The notes under the pieces are model-generated. The model was not told the DNA's origin and searched no databases. It saw only the letters and a list, made by a program, of their open reading frames with translations. The position numbers and the translations under genes were made by a program. A stretch of 64,000 bases of DNA from Aporrectodea caliginosa (Eukaryota > Annelida > Clitellata > Crassiclitellata > Lumbricidae): contig JACEVL010000018.1 of the NCBI GenBank assembly GCA_020284085.1, positions 2,911,001-2,975,000 of the forward strand, in the 5' to 3' direction. Positions 12,011 to 24,010 of this stretch are shown piece by piece. The number at the start of each line of letters is the position of its first letter. Position 1 is the first letter of the stretch.

Positions 12011-13319
12011 CAGACAATGATTTAGATAATTCATTGTGTACTATTGTGCCACAGTAGACACTAATGAGGATGAAAAACACATAGAAGTAAATTATCTGGT
12101 GTTATAACACATTTAGCTTCTTCCAGTAACCAGAAAAAACACAGACATGTCTGGCTATCGACTACAACGGATTTGCTTATTACTAGACACTAATGTACCG
12201 GACTTTCTGTCTACATCACCATCGTCCGTTTCCATAATATATCATTTTAAGCAGAGTGTATTAGTACATTCTGCCCCAGACAACTACTTCTGAAGTTTTA
12301 ACAGAGTACCTTAGTGTCTGGTGTCCTTGCACACCACTTTTGACCGTGCAGGGGCGCGTGTCTTAAGTCCACAAGAGCTCCGTCGTCCGAACGGGCTATA
12401 GGATCCGGCCAACAGCGATCAATACAGAGCAAAGTGATTATGCTAATCGATCGCTGAGTTCGTTCCGACAAGTAGGAGACGTGTCCTGGCAAGCACGAAC
12501 GGGCACCTGTCAAAGTATATCAGCCGCCTGGCCGCCGTGACAAATCGCGCCGTAGACTTTACCTCTGGATTATATATACGTGCAGTTCATACTATATACG
12601 AACCGTGTTCATGCACGGCGGCGTCGATAGACGGCGTGTTGTAGTTTGAGACGACTCCCTCTGGCGGACAAGCGACGACCGAACGAACTGTGGGGCCGAC
12701 GACGAAGGATTCGGCGGCGGCGACTCGGTCATTGTTAGGGAAATGGTTGCAAATGTTGCGCCGAATGGGACGGCGTCGCAAGGACTGAGACGAATCGCTG
12801 TGTCGGCGTCTGAATCTGTTTAGAGACATACGACTGAGAAAGGCGCAGGTATAAAGACAGGTAGACAGAGAGATACAAGTAGACATAGGCGCAAGAAGAA
12901 AGACTGAGACATCAGAGAAACTCATAAATAGACAGACAAGAAAAGTTGAAAGGTCTAGACACAGGCTCACCAGAAAAAGACAGGAGGGGACAGAGAGGAG
13001 CAGAAAGAGAGACAGAGACAGAGATACACACATAGAGAAAGAGGCGCCGACAACAGTCCTTCCACCTGCACCGTTGCACGTCGGATAAAAGCAAAGGACG
13101 CTTCGAATCGCGCACCTGTTAAAGCTGCGTTGATATTACGGCTAATAAGCAATTAGCCAACTGACAATAACAATTATTGTTATCGTTCGTCGTCATTAGT
13201 CCGTCGGAATATAACATTTGGTTTGTCGACCGAAATCGATCCGTTGGGAAATGAAAAAGACGCGTGTCAACTCCTCGTATGTGTATCCAGGAAGAGTGGT
13301 AAGACTTTAATCCAACACA
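12011..13319. other. unassigned sequence
   Basis: No gene supported. 12600-12800 is GC-richer than its surroundings, and 12830-13040 is a loose GACAGAGA/AGAAAG purine-rich stretch that creates Leu/Ser-rich - frames. No splice-bounded coding signal was found. Confidence 0.4.
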
Positions 13320-13420
13320 GATCTAATCTAAGCTAATCTAATCTAATCTAATCTAATCTAATCTAATCTAATCTAATCTAATCTAATCTAATCTAATCTA
13401 ATCTAATCTGATTCTGATCT
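13320..13420. repeat. (TCTAA)n pentanucleotide array
   Basis: About 17 nearly perfect TCTAA units, decaying into GATTCTGATC words up to 13436. Similar degenerate words resume at 14478, on the other side of the hAT relic. Confidence 0.95.
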
Positions 13421-13436
13421 GATTCAATCTGATATA

Positions 13437-14477
13437 AGGTAAGTCAGTGCTGGGGAGTATTTGAAATACAAAGTATCTGAAATAGTATCTGAAATACCTT
13501 TAAGTATTTATGTACTTGTATTTGGAGTACATTTAAAATTATGTATTTTGTAATTGCTTTTGAAATGCCTTTCAGAGTATTTTGTATTTGTAATACGAAA
13601 TATTTCTTTAAAATACTTCTCATTACAGCCCGACTAATTGTATGGATTAGGAAATACAGACACCTTCTGATTTGATCATTATATCTTGGCTGCTGTAACC
13701 CATCCATTCATCAAACTACGTTAGGTAATTCGAAAAGCTACTCCTTGACACTTCTGAGGTATTCGCCAACCGGATACTATCTTCTGAAACCACTGTGGCC
13801 ACTGAGAACAGTGCAGATGACGACAGCTTTTGCAACTACGACGTCCACCCAGCTGATTCATCTGGTAGCCAGGAAAATCTGCAAATTATGCAGTAGGCCT
13901 ATCTCGAAGACCCTTCCCGAAACCTCGATTCATTGACACCCTTTCCAGTAGTTAGGGAATTTCTCATTACTTACAACATGGCCATTCCGTCTTCTACACC
14001 CATTGAAAGTTTATTCAGTTGTGGTGGACAGATATTTGCTCCATGGCGCAATTGACTGCCAAATAAACTTTTGAGAAACTGTTGCTGTTAAAGCAGAACA
14101 AGGAAAACTTTGCCAACTTGACATTGTTTTTTGCAGCATGATGACTCATTAGGTGGGTGTCGTTTACATGGCGAACTGTCTGATAACTAGATATTTTTGT
14201 ACTGTGCACATCTTCACAAGTAGTACTGAAGTGAAGTATTGCTGGCTAGCCTTATCTTAGCTAGGGTGCATTTATTTTGTATTTCAAACACAAAATACAA
14301 CAAAGTATTTGTATTCTGTATTTCAAATACATTTAAAAAAATGTGTTTTGTATTTTTATTTAAAATACTCTTGAAAAATATATTTTGTATCTGTATTTCA
14401 AATACTTTTGAAAAATGTATTTGTATTTTGTATTTGAAATGCATTTAAGAAATATTTTACCCAGCACTGAGTTGAGT
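13437..14477 (+). mobile_element. hAT transposon relic with target-site duplication
   Basis: Terminal inverted repeats start CAGTGCTGGG at 13445 and end CCCAGCACTG at 14469, giving a 1,025-bp element. The flanking octamers AGGTAAGT (13437-13444) and AGTTGAGT (14470-14477) agree at 6 of 8 positions, as expected for an aged 8-bp hAT duplication. Sub-terminal regions are A/T-rich GTATTTGAAATAC-type words in both arms. Inside, a + frame near 13978-14075 reads IPSSTPIESLFSCGGQIF and PWRN, which resembles the hAT C-terminal dimerisation domain (the PxSxxxxERxFSxxG...RN pattern). The rest of the transposase is missing or decayed, so this is a dead, internally deleted copy. It landed in the TCTAA/AATCTGAT repeat region. 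Confidence 0.8.
13975..14080 (+). pseudogene. hAT transposase dimerisation-domain remnant
   Basis: Short in-frame stretch containing IPSSTPIESLFSCGGQ followed by PWRN, then a stop where an R/L codon would be expected and LPNKLLRN beyond it. It corresponds to the C-terminal hATC module used for transposase dimerisation. The catalytic RNase-H core is not recognisable upstream. Position and strand fit the surrounding inverted repeats. Confidence 0.65.
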
Positions 14478-15744
14478 TGATCATATTTGATCCTATAAGA
14501 TCTAATCACTGCTAATCCTAGGTGATATAATCTAATCTGCTCTGAACTGAACTGATCTTATATAGAGTGAATGGATCAAATCTGATTTAATCTGAAATAG
14601 CCTAATATGTTCTGATCGATAATTTAATTGGTTCATTGTCTTCATATTTATTGAGTGACTTCTGTTAACCTCTCGCCAGTGCTACTATGTCTGTCTGTCT
14701 GTCTCTCTGTCTGTTTGTCTCATTGACTGCCTGTCTGCCTACCTGCATTTATAGACTAATTAGCAGATTGACAATTCAGTCATTTACCTGTAAACTGCCA
14801 ATTCATGCTGCCGTTAGCTGCTTTAAACTGTCAGTTACTTTGTTAATTGTAAAACGGTTGTCAACAACGACATGCGAAGGTACTGAGATATTGGCGTTTC
14901 TATGACTACGACCATGCAGGTGCTCCTCCCTTTCCATCTGCTGTCTCTTCTCGCTCTATGTGCCCCTTCATTTCTCCCCTGTCAGATAAAGGCATAAAAG
15001 TAAGAGTTAAGGTAAGGTAAAGTATGGTCAGATAATGTCATAGAAGGTCGGCTAAGCCGCTAAGGTATGGAAAAGTAGTGCAAGGCAAGTTATAATACGG
15101 TAGCGTATAAGATAAAGTCAATTAAGGTCAGATAAGGTGAGTTACCTTAACTAATGACTTACCGTACTTCTATACTTTATAACTTACCGAAGAGAAAGGA
15201 AGGGACACAAAGGGAGAAGAGACATCAGATGGAAAGGCGAGGTGAGGTAAGGTACATGTAAGTCAAGTTAAGTTAAGGTAAGGTAGGCCTAAGTTATGAT
15301 ATGCGTTACATAACGTAGTCTAATGTGGCTTAAGAACCGGCATGTTTAAAGTGTAACGTACTCTATACCTTATCTTACATTACAACGTACTGTAGTGGAT
15401 TTCGATGTAGCGCATTTAAAATTTACAGCCGATCAAAGCTGTTGCATGCTCGCATCTTGGACCCCCCGCGGACAGTCGACGCATATATTAGCATATGAAT
15501 TAGGAGACTAATCTGCATAAACAACTTAAGGATCTCTTGCAAGTGAGTGACGACCATTGAAACTCCTTTGAATAGACAAGTGCTGACCAAACTAGGGCAA
15601 CTAATTAGGTCGATTTGTAACGTATACACGCCTGCAATCACAACAAGAATAGCTAACAAAAGCTAGAGTGATAACAACAACAACTTTATCACCATTGATG
15701 ATTGGGCATAATCCGCTTACAAATTGGGATCAATGCTACAGCAA
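14478..15744. other. unassigned sequence with simple words
   Basis: 14478-14630 continues the degenerate AATCTGATC-type repeat. 14680-14740 is a short CTGTCT tract. 15000-15300 is rich in GGTAAGGTA and GTTAAGG words (degenerate pentamer). No gene supported. TAGGCCTA at 15284. Confidence 0.45.
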
Positions 15745-15795
15745 TGAGCGACTTCGAGAGGTTTCGAAAGGCGCTATATAAATGCAATTCTTGGT
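15745..15795 (+). mobile_element. L2-like LINE/SINE 3' tail (solo)
   Basis: GACTTCGAGAGGTTTCGAAAGGCGCTATATAAATGC matches the tail family of 6864 and 42690. The body is not recognisable. Confidence 0.6.
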
Positions 15796-16389
15796 TGTCA
15801 GCAGTGGAGGAACATTTATGCATACAATACAACTGTATTATTTGATAATGCCCCTTACAGAGTTCGGAAGTGCACATTGAATCCGGGCAACCATTAAGAG
15901 TTATAGTTAGACTGGAAGATATTATTATGACTTCAGTTTAGAGCGAAAGACAGTCTTTATGGGCAAGTGTGGAATGTTATCTTTAACTGGAGACAGTCTG
16001 AACCATCGAGAGGAAGATATAATGAACATGAGATAAATTTGTCGAGAAATGTATCTTTAGTCAGAGATTTCTGAACCTGTGTGCGGAAGAAGTTTTACTA
16101 TAGACGCTGTACCTGCGAAACGCACACGGGCAATACTAGAAGCATGACTGATGTTCCGATGCTTGTGGAAGCACGCACACGCCTATTATGACAGCAATAG
16201 TGTTGAGTCGAGGCAGGTAGACAGGATGAAGAAAGCACTTGGCAATATGTAGCCATGTCCAGGTGAGTGCTCGAGGGACTGTGCGTTCTAGGTGAGCCAC
16301 GACAGGTAAACGAAAGCCAAGGTATTAGTATTGATTAACGACGGACTGTCATTAGGCGCAGTGTCTTCGCAGTCACGAACATCTTCCTT
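15796..16389. other. unassigned sequence
   Basis: No supported feature. Confidence 0.4.
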
Positions 16390-16800
16390 AGTTTCTCTTT
16401 CTTGCTGTCTTTCTTTGTTGCATTCTTTCATTCTTTCTTTTGTTTTCCGATTGTCTGTTTCTTTTCTTCTCCTCTTCTTAGTGTTCCTCTTTTTTCTTCG
16501 TTTTCTTTTCTTCTTCATTCGTATTCTGTTCCTCTGCTTCTTCTTCTTCCTCCTCCTCTACTCGTCTTCCTACCTCCTCCTCGTCTTACTCCTCTTCGTT
16601 GTCGTCTTCCTCATCCTTTTCGTATTCTTCCTCCTTTTTCTCGTACTCCTCCTTCTCATATCCATACTCATCCTCACTCCCTAACTCCTCCTGATCCTCT
16701 TTATCGTCATCCTGACTTCTCTTCCTCATCCTTCTCTCCATTCTCTTCATCACCTCTTTCTCTCTCTGTACCCATTTCTTTGTAGCCTCGGTGCATGTCT
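16390..16800. repeat. polypyrimidine (TTC/TCC-rich) tract
   Basis: About 400 bp almost purely C/T on the + strand, built of CTTCTT and TCCTCC words. The purine strand gives a spurious Lys/Arg/Glu-rich frame, the pyrimidine strand a Phe/Leu/Ser-rich one. Not coding. Confidence 0.85.
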
Positions 16801-17340
16801 TCTCGTTCCTTATCCGTCTCTATACGTCTCCACACCTGTCTCTGTCTTTCTCTCTGTAACCTTGTCTGTATATTCCTGGCTGCGTGCGTCATCGTACCTT
16901 ATAGGCCTACATCTCCGTACATTTCATATCTATTGTCTATTTCTCTTTGTAGCCTTGTATTTGAACCTCCGACTGCTTGCTTTCTCATTTCTCCACATTT
17001 CTGTACGACTCCATCTCTTTAGTCCCCACATATTTAGTCCCATTTCTTTAGTCTGTGTATCATTTCCTCCCTCCCTCCCCCGTGTGCCTGCGTCATCGAC
17101 GCATCGTTCTTCTGTACCACGTGACTGACAGCTGATTCTTCCAATCTCTTCGCCGACTCCTTCCATCGTAGTATCATCTTCGTGGTGGGAGGAATCCAAT
17201 TGGAACCAATCGATAGTCTTCAGGTGCACCTTCTCTGGCACCGACTGCAGCAGACAATCGCTGCCTCCTGCAGACTCTCAGATTCTCTCTCTACCTGTAG
17301 ATTGAACGCAACATATACAGACAGCTAAACAGAGAGGTAA
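16801..17340. other. unassigned, pyrimidine-rich decay
   Basis: Weak CTGTCTC/TTCTC bias continues from the tract upstream. No gene supported. TAGGCCTA at 16902. Confidence 0.4.
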
Positions 17341-17604
17341 CCAGATAGAGACAGACAGACAGACGGACAGACAGACGGACCTGTTGATGCATGCGTAGAC
17401 ATATCTATAGACAACTGAACACACGGACAGGTAGGCAGAGATACAGACGGACAGAAAAACAGACGGTCAGACAAGCAGACAAACAGACAGACGGAAGAAC
17501 AGAAATATCCGCAAATGTACGTGCAGATTATAATTACAGAGTTCGTCTGTACGTATGTAGGCCTGTCTACCTTTCTCTCTCTATATGTATATGTATATGT
17601 ATGG

Positions 17605-17642
<38 letters not shown>

Positions 17643-17690
17643 GGACAGACAGACAGACAGACGGACAGACAGACAGACAGACGAACGGAT
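17341..17690. repeat. (CAGA)n/(GACGGACA) microsatellite
   Basis: ACAGACAGACGGACAG runs at 17350-17500 and 17600-17685, separated by about 80 bp of less regular sequence. Frames on both strands (DRQTDRQ, SVCLSVC) are repeat translations. Confidence 0.9.
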
Positions 17691-17954
17691 GACTCTAAAC
17701 GGCTTTTGTCGCTGTCTGACTTCCGGCAACAAGTGTAACAGGTGATTGCTGGACGATATATATAGTTAGATGCATGGACAAGTAAATGAATGAAAGGAAG
17801 AAGGAAGGAAAGAAGGAAGAAACGGAAGTAGGGATTGATAATTATAGATGATGGAGAGATCGCAAAAGTGACGAATGATGCTATCGATGCTATTAATATA
17901 ATTGCTGCAGCAGTGCTGCCACAACTACTACTACTACGCACACCACCACCAAAA

Positions 17955-18165
17955 CGACTACCGCCACCACCACCACCACCACCACCACCACCACCACCAC
18001 CACCACCACCACCACCAACGCCATTATTGTCCTTATTAGTCATATTATTATTATTATTCACATTCATCATCATTATCAGCAGCAGCAGCATCACTATCAC
18101 CATCATCATCATCGTCGTCGTCGTCATCATCATCATCATCATCATCATCAGCGTTGTTAATCTCC
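17955..18165. repeat. (CCA)n then (ATC)n/(ATT)n trinucleotide arrays
   Basis: A pure CCA block at about 17961-18016 is followed by ATT/CAT/CAG triplets to 18150. Proline-, glycine- and isoleucine-rich frames here are repeat translations. Confidence 0.9.
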
Positions 18166-18359
18166 AACGTGTTAAGCGTCCAGTAGCTATCCATCGTGAG
18201 AGAAGAAAATGATGTTTATTGTTTTTTTATTATCATTATCATTATCATTATTATTATTGTTACTATAATAGACCCTACATTATTAATTTCTTCATGTAGC
18301 CACAAACTTCATAAACAGACTAACTAAATTGACTGCTTTCAGTTAACTGAAACTATAAA

Positions 18360-20450
18360 CCACAATGTAATCTTGGGTTGACATTCCAACCGAGATGTCC
18401 AAGGCAGACAGAGGGCTTCCCATTTGAGGGACAACTGATAGGAGCTGGAGCAGATGGAAGGCTGGTCTCACGAAGTTCATCTGTCACCGTTGTAATCTTA
18501 ATTCTCAGTTCGTGGACAAACCTCAGTGACTCGGTGTGCCAACTTCCTGTGATTTCGACTGCAACAAAGACGAAATGGTGTGCCTGAAAGATAGCAGTAT
18601 ATCTGCATGTCGTATTACGAGCTGCTTTCTCTGCTGCCAAATCTGCGTTTGCGATGTTACACGCTCGTATGATGCTGCAAATGTATCCGGCACCGTGACA
18701 TCCCACGCCAAGCAATGATCTCTGGCCCAAGGTATTACGGTGACCCCATCAGGCCTTTCCCGTACGTTTTGTTCTGATTAGGCCTTATAAATCTTACATG
18801 GTCGGTACTTCAGTTGTTATGAAAGTCCACCAAAAATCATAGTGCTGGCTATTCGGTTGTTGTCTTCCTGCTTCTTTGATGCAGGAGAATCCGCGATGAC
18901 CATTGGGTTCCAATACCACACAGTATTTACAATGCGTTGTTCACATAACGCAGTTCTTGGCATCGGTTATCCTGACGTATTAATGGGAATGCATGAAGCC
19001 AGTCCACTGAGTGTGTTCGTTGCATGGCTAACAATCAGGCCTTAGCCGCAGAACCACTTGTTCTTTCTAGTAGGCTTAGAAATACATTCAAAATAAGTAC
19101 GTTGTCTCATTCTCTGTATGCACGAGACCGCTTCTGCTCGATGGTATAGGAGGTGCGTCGTTCGATCTCGAAGACATACATCGGGAGGCCTCCCTAGTAT
19201 ACCAATGGATCCGTGATCGATACGGTGACATTGTGTTACAGTTTGTCCTGAAGTTTGTCTTGAAGGTTTCACGAAACAGCAGCTAATACAAAAAAAGGCG
19301 AAAATTGACAGCCTATAGGCATTCCAAATGCCTAGACCTCCGTTTCTCACGGGTAAAGATCCTTGGATCCATTGGTCTTCGCTCAGGTGAATGTTGAAGA
19401 CCATGTACAGTCGTATTCTCAAGATGTCGTCACAAATCATTTATATAACAGCTTTGGAACAGCTTCAACCGTTTCTCCGCAACGTGAAAGAGTGTGTGGG
19501 TGTAGCGCCTCAAGCCTTGTGATGACTTTTGTCGGATCTTTATTATTTTTGAGTGGATTTGTCGATAGGTCAGCTGGGCAGTAGTCGTGCTCCCATCAAG
19601 GTCAGGACAATGACCGGCAGATGTCTAAACTCGTCGAAGGTCTTATTCTTGTTTGCATCATCATAAATTCTTTGCTTTTACTCGATTCGGCTGACGTCGT
19701 AACTCAACTTTATCAATCGGTCCGACAAGACGATCGTCAATATTATAGCCAATATTTAACGGCGTTGTCACACTCTCAAGAAGTGGATGTATCGACTGAA
19801 AAATTACAGTGGGCGTAAAGTGTCGCCCATTGGGTTTTCAGGTAGCGTTTCGGATAGAGAAGTGTGCTGTACGGTCTGTAACTGTTAAAGTTAACATAGT
19901 TGTCAAAGACGTATTTGTATGTTTCTAGAGCTTTTGCTGCTACCCCTTCTAACAGTGTCTCTTCTCAGAGCGTTGAATGCAATCGAGAAGTCCAGTGTAA
20001 CAATGATATGGGTTTTTTGGCATAGACTCAGGACAGGTATCGTCTGGTTGCTTGGACAGCAACCTCGACCCATCCTGATACTTCAAAGCCGATTTGCCGT
20101 CGTGGTAGACTTTGAGTTAGGCGTGGACTAACGACATGACAGATACACTTGTCGGCCAGGCGTCACTACTTGTACCCTATTGTGATTGGTCTGATTTCGC
20201 CTTTATTTCCTCCAAGTGTTATAAATCTAGATCTTCGCAATGTGTTTCAATAACTCGCCTCTCAATAGTAAAGTGATTAGGTAACTAAATAGATGCCATA
20301 CAAAGCCCGTGTCTGTTGTAATGAATAAACATTTCTTTACATCTAATTATCCGCTGGAATGGAGTCTATTACATTGCAGACCGTCTTTCCAGAAAGCGGT
20401 ATGGCTTAAACCTGTCTTCCTGAGGGCATGGTATACCGTTCTTCTGATTT
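18360..20450 (-). pseudogene. decayed retroelement reverse transcriptase
   Basis: Read on the - strand from 20450 to 18360, frames broken by stops and shifts give an ordered RT protein. KGEIRPITIGY near 20190 and IGFEVSGWVEVAVQATRRYL near 20030-20090 are followed by motif A as VTLDFSIAFNALRRDTV (19951-20003) and motif C as YNIDD near 19735-19748. Next come LSEDQWIQGSLPVRNGGLGI (about 19330-19390), RPDGVTVIPWA then WDVTVPDTFAASY (18660-18770), and VAVEITGSWHTESLRFVHEL near 18490-18550. This matches a class of invertebrate non-LTR-like RT proteins that I recognise by pattern but cannot name to clade. In motif C, Asn-Ile replaces the usual Leu or Ala. Many stops show it is dead. Confidence 0.75.
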
Positions 20451-20985
20451 TCCATCACTCTACGTGATTCCTTCATCGGAAGTTCGGAACAACGAAGGAT
20501 GTTTTTTTATGTCGCCATCTTCAAGTCTGCTATATACAGTCTGCGCAATATATTTTTCTTATAAAACATCTTGCCATTTGTCCCAGTTCGTGTTTCTGAT
20601 GACAAAATTTATTTAGCTGCAACATAAAAGACTATTTCACTATGCCAGACTTTGAAGTGGTGCATAATAATGTTGTCCAAATTCCGATTTCGACCCCCCC
20701 CGGACTTATACAAAATTATCGGCTCAAATTGAAGCATATCTTGCCCTTTTAAAAGGTAGTTTGGTTGTTTGATAACGTCTCTTAGGAGCTTGGTACGTTC
20801 CTACGCGCTATTCTTGCTGGCAATGGAATTCATTTCATCAGTGATCTTGTGACTTTTGGATGGGTTAAAATGTCTAGTAACGGCTCGCAACTTAAGAGCT
20901 TTCATCGCCATCTGTACCAAATATCATTAAATGCGTTGTGTGAAGGGCAGCTATATACCTATGGGCACAACACCGCAGGGCAACT
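20451..20985. other. unassigned sequence
   Basis: May include the decayed 5' part of the - strand RT element. No domain was recognised. A run of eight C occurs near 20694. Confidence 0.35.
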
Positions 20986-21072
20986 CATCATCATCATTGT
21001 CGTCGTCGTTGTCGTCGTCATCGTTGTCGTCGTCGTCTTGAACATAATCATCATCATCATCATCATCATCAA

Positions 21073-21136
<64 letters not shown>

Positions 21137-21137
21137 A

Positions 21138-21219
<82 letters not shown>

Positions 21220-21227
21220 ATTCATCG

Positions 21228-21284
<57 letters not shown>

Positions 21285-21475
21285 CCATCACCATCATCAT
21301 CACCATCACCATCACCATCACCATCACCATCACCATCACCATCACCATCACCATCACCATCACCATCACCATCACCACCATCACCATCACCATCACCATC
21401 GTCACCATCACCATCACCATCACCATCACCACCACCACCATCACCATCATCATCATCATCATCATCATCATTGTC
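20986..21475. repeat. (ATC)n trinucleotide array with higher-order blocks
   Basis: Four zones: CGTCGT/ATT words (20986-21045); ATC blocks separated by AATTC spacers at about 21071, 21136 and 21220; pure ATC (21225-21283); then alternating ATCACC hexamers (21284-21440). The hexamer zone looks like a secondary expansion. All long frames (Ser, His, Ile, Met, Asp runs) are repeat translations. Confidence 0.95.
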
Positions 21476-21904
21476 ATCACTGCATTTATTATTACTAATG
21501 CTATTATTATTATTGTTATTAATAATACTTAATTTCATTATTATTATTGTTGTTATTGTAAGTATTACTATACAATTACTACAGCTATCATGATTATTAT
21601 TATAATGATTACGATTACTGTTGTTGCCATTACTGTATTGTTTATTATTGTTATTATTACAGCAGTTGGACTCGATCCAGCCGAGGTCTTCGGCCTGTAG
21701 TAATCAGTCTTCTGTGTCGATGATGCCTGACAGCAGGACCCACGGAGATGCAACGGCTGCAGCAACTAGTTCCTGTTTCCATGGCAACACACATCCTAGC
21801 AGATATCTAGACAACGACCTGCAGGTTGTTAACTTAATTAGTCACAAATATGAAACTCTTAATTGTAATTGTAATAACTGCGATTGTAATTTTAATTGTT
21901 ACAA
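21476..21904. other. unassigned sequence
   Basis: ATT-rich to 21660, then non-repetitive. No gene supported. Confidence 0.4.
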
Positions 21905-21988
21905 AGAACTTACTGCTCTCTGTCTTTCTGTCTCTGTCTGCCTCTGTCTGTCTCTGTCTGTCTCTGTCTGTCTCTGTCTGTCTCTGTC
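21905..21988. repeat. (CTGTCT)n microsatellite, left part
   Basis: Hexamer TCTGTC units, cut at 21988 by the start of an inverted-repeat element and resumed at 24255-24290 beyond it. Confidence 0.85.
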
Positions 21989-22119
21989 CACTGGCGTAAA
22001 CTTGTCCAAAATATTGGTGGGGCATGGGGTCTGGACGATCAGAACGCGAAAACTGGTCGCATCATAAGCGCTTCCGGTATTACATTAATGTATTATTAGG
22101 CTATTATTATTGTAGAAAA

Positions 22120-23277
22120 TAAATATATGTGGACGTTTACGTGACAAGGGACCAGACTGTTGGTTTGGAGTTATTGGCATTCTCAAAATGTTCACACTGA
22201 GAGTGAAATAAAGAGTAAATCTGCATATTATCTAGCACATGTCTGGTTATTGTAGAAACTGGTAAACAGAACAACCCCGAAAATGCTCATTTTGAGTAAT
22301 GTGCGATTAAAGAATAGGGCCAACAGTAACATGAAGTTGTAGGTTCTAAGGTTTCGCAACTACTACTGCATTGTTATGGAGTGCTATATATAATTAGAAG
22401 CCATTTCCTGTAAGCTTCACTATTATGTTACTGCTGCTGAATTATCTGACAAATAATTATGCAGTTTAGTCGTGAAATAGGCATACTATAAGTATAAGCC
22501 TACTGTACCGAAAACAAATAATTGACATTTTTGTAAAGAAACACAAAATGTTGTCACGAAAAACTTTTATTTCATAAACATTGAACCTTTTAGGTTAAGT
22601 ACGTTGAATCGTTGATAGGAGAATGTGATTAGATAAAAATCGCAAAAATCACAAATTCTAGCCCAAACGACTTTAGACCCTGTAGTAGTATAGTCAAAGG
22701 GGGCAAAAAATAATAAGGACCGAGGGCAGAGGAAGATAATAATAATACTATTATTATCAGCCCCGTATTTACGAAATTAAAAAAGCTTTCCTATTTAACT
22801 GACTCCAAACCCCTTTTTTCCGAGCAAGAAATAACTTTGGAGACGATGGGCTGCTGTTTTTATTTGCAACTGAACAAGAACTGGAGTGTCGTTTTAAAAT
22901 ATATTGAGAAGCCAAATGATGTTAGAAAAGAATCTGGTTAGCCTGCAAGCCTCGGATAGTAAATGGATCATTTATATAGCGACTGCGCTAGCTGCGCCTT
23001 TGCCTCGTAGGTGATTTATATGGGTGGGTGATGGATAATTTATATAGCGACTGCGCCAGCTTCGGCTATGCACAAAAGCCTGAATCAGAATACAGGCCTG
23101 CAAGCCTCGAATCGCAAATGGATAATTTATATAGCACCTGCCTGCAAGCCTCGGATCGTAAATCGCTGGCTCCCTGCGCTGCGCTGGCTCCCTGCGCCAG
23201 CTGCCCCGACTTTAGACCCTGTTTTCTCTTAAACTAAAATCGACAATCTGGACCCTTCACACATAAACGTCCACATA

Positions 23278-23280
<3 letters not shown>
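22120..23280. repeat. nested inverted-repeat segment
   Basis: ATATATGTGGACGTTTACGT at 22122 is inverted at 23260-23280 (ACATAAACGTCCACATATAT). The inner continuation agrees as well (GACAAGGGACCAGA against TGAAGGGTCCAGA). It lies beside TTA microsatellite sequence on both sides. Internal words such as GACTTTAGACCCTGT recur at 22670 and 23210. Confidence 0.5.
22890..23160 (+). repeat. short tandem of GCCTGCAAGCCTCG ... TTTATATAGCGACTGCGC
   Basis: Three imperfect units with landmarks ATTTATATAGCGACTGCG near 22970 and 23038 and ATTTATATAGCACCTGCC near 23126, each next to GCCTGCAAGCCTCG. The ATTTATATAGCG word is the reverse complement of the L2/SINE 3' end, so the array may derive from LINE tails. 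Confidence 0.6.

Positions 23281-23340
<60 letters not shown>
23278..23340. repeat. (TTA)n microsatellite = LINE tail
   Basis: Pure TTA/TAT. On the - strand it directly follows the 3' end of the LINE fragment at 23341-24010 as (TAA)n, which is the usual 3' tail of such elements. Confidence 0.85.
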
Positions 23341-24010
23341 ATTTCCCGAAATGTGAATCTACGACGCTGATCGTCAACCGCTAGGAGAAGATGCAGTTAT
23401 AATATCCAAGTGCTTGAAATCGAAGGGGAAATGGTGAGTTGTGAGCCGCTTTTTGAAGGAAGGAAGTGAATTTGAATTACGAAGAGAACGCAGTCGTTGG
23501 CGCGAACCGAACAGAATTGCCTCAGATTTGTCTGGGTTTATGGTCAAACCATCAAAACAGAGTCATGCAAATTTTTCTGTTTACCAGGCTGATCGGTGTG
23601 TGACAGAGCAAGATGGAGTTGAGTATGAGTATCATCCGGTTAGTGCGCGGTTACTGTTGTAACTGGACTCCAAAGTGATTAGCTGTACGACTGATTTGGA
23701 AGTAGAGAATCTAAATAATAACGACCGAGGGCAGACCAGTAGTGTAAACAGCGGGCTAAGATCGAGCGGTGCTGCGGTTCCGATGCCAACCTGCTGATAC
23801 GGTCATCTACGTAAGAAGCTAACCAGTTTAAGGCAGTCCCAGGGGACACAGAACCTTTTGGTGAGTCTTGAAAGCAGTAGCTGGTGGTTTATGGTGTCGA
23901 AGGCTGCACTGAGGTTAAGGCATAGTGAGAGACAGGAATTTCCATTGTCAATATACGAGAAGCTGTTATCCAGCGTAGACACGAGAACAGTTTCAGTCTG
24001 AAATGGCTGC
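23341..24010 (-). mobile_element. L2-like LINE, RT fragment
   Basis: Read from 24010 downwards, the - strand gives TETVLVSTLDNSFSYIDNG, then the RT motif A block NLSAAFDTINHQLLLSRL (about 23880-23925). Later comes GLTINPDKSEAILFGSRQRL (about 23490-23560), which in L2-type elements lies just after the YADD motif. The LPSFKKRL near 23440 resembles the extreme C-terminus. The intervening catalytic YADD part is missing, so the copy is internally deleted. The (TAA)n tail at 23278-23340 marks its 3' end. It lies in the intron or upstream region of the p53-family gene, opposite in orientation to that gene. Dead copy. Confidence 0.8.

Noticed and set aside
12587..13152. Leu/Ser/Cys-rich - frames with signal-peptide-like starts
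   Set aside because: The hydrophobic character comes from purine-rich GACAGAGA repeats on the + strand.
13320..13420. Internal telomere-like array
   Set aside because: TCTAA is not a known metazoan telomere unit (TTAGGG, TTAGG) and the array is short.
20849..21532. 227-codon frame with Ser, His, Ile and Thr runs, resembling a low-complexity protein
   Set aside because: Each homopolymer is one frame of the ATC array; the opposite strand is open as well.
23028..23237. + frame as a possible upstream exon of the p53-family gene
   Set aside because: It covers the tandem GCCTGCAAGCCTCG repeat and has no transactivation motif.
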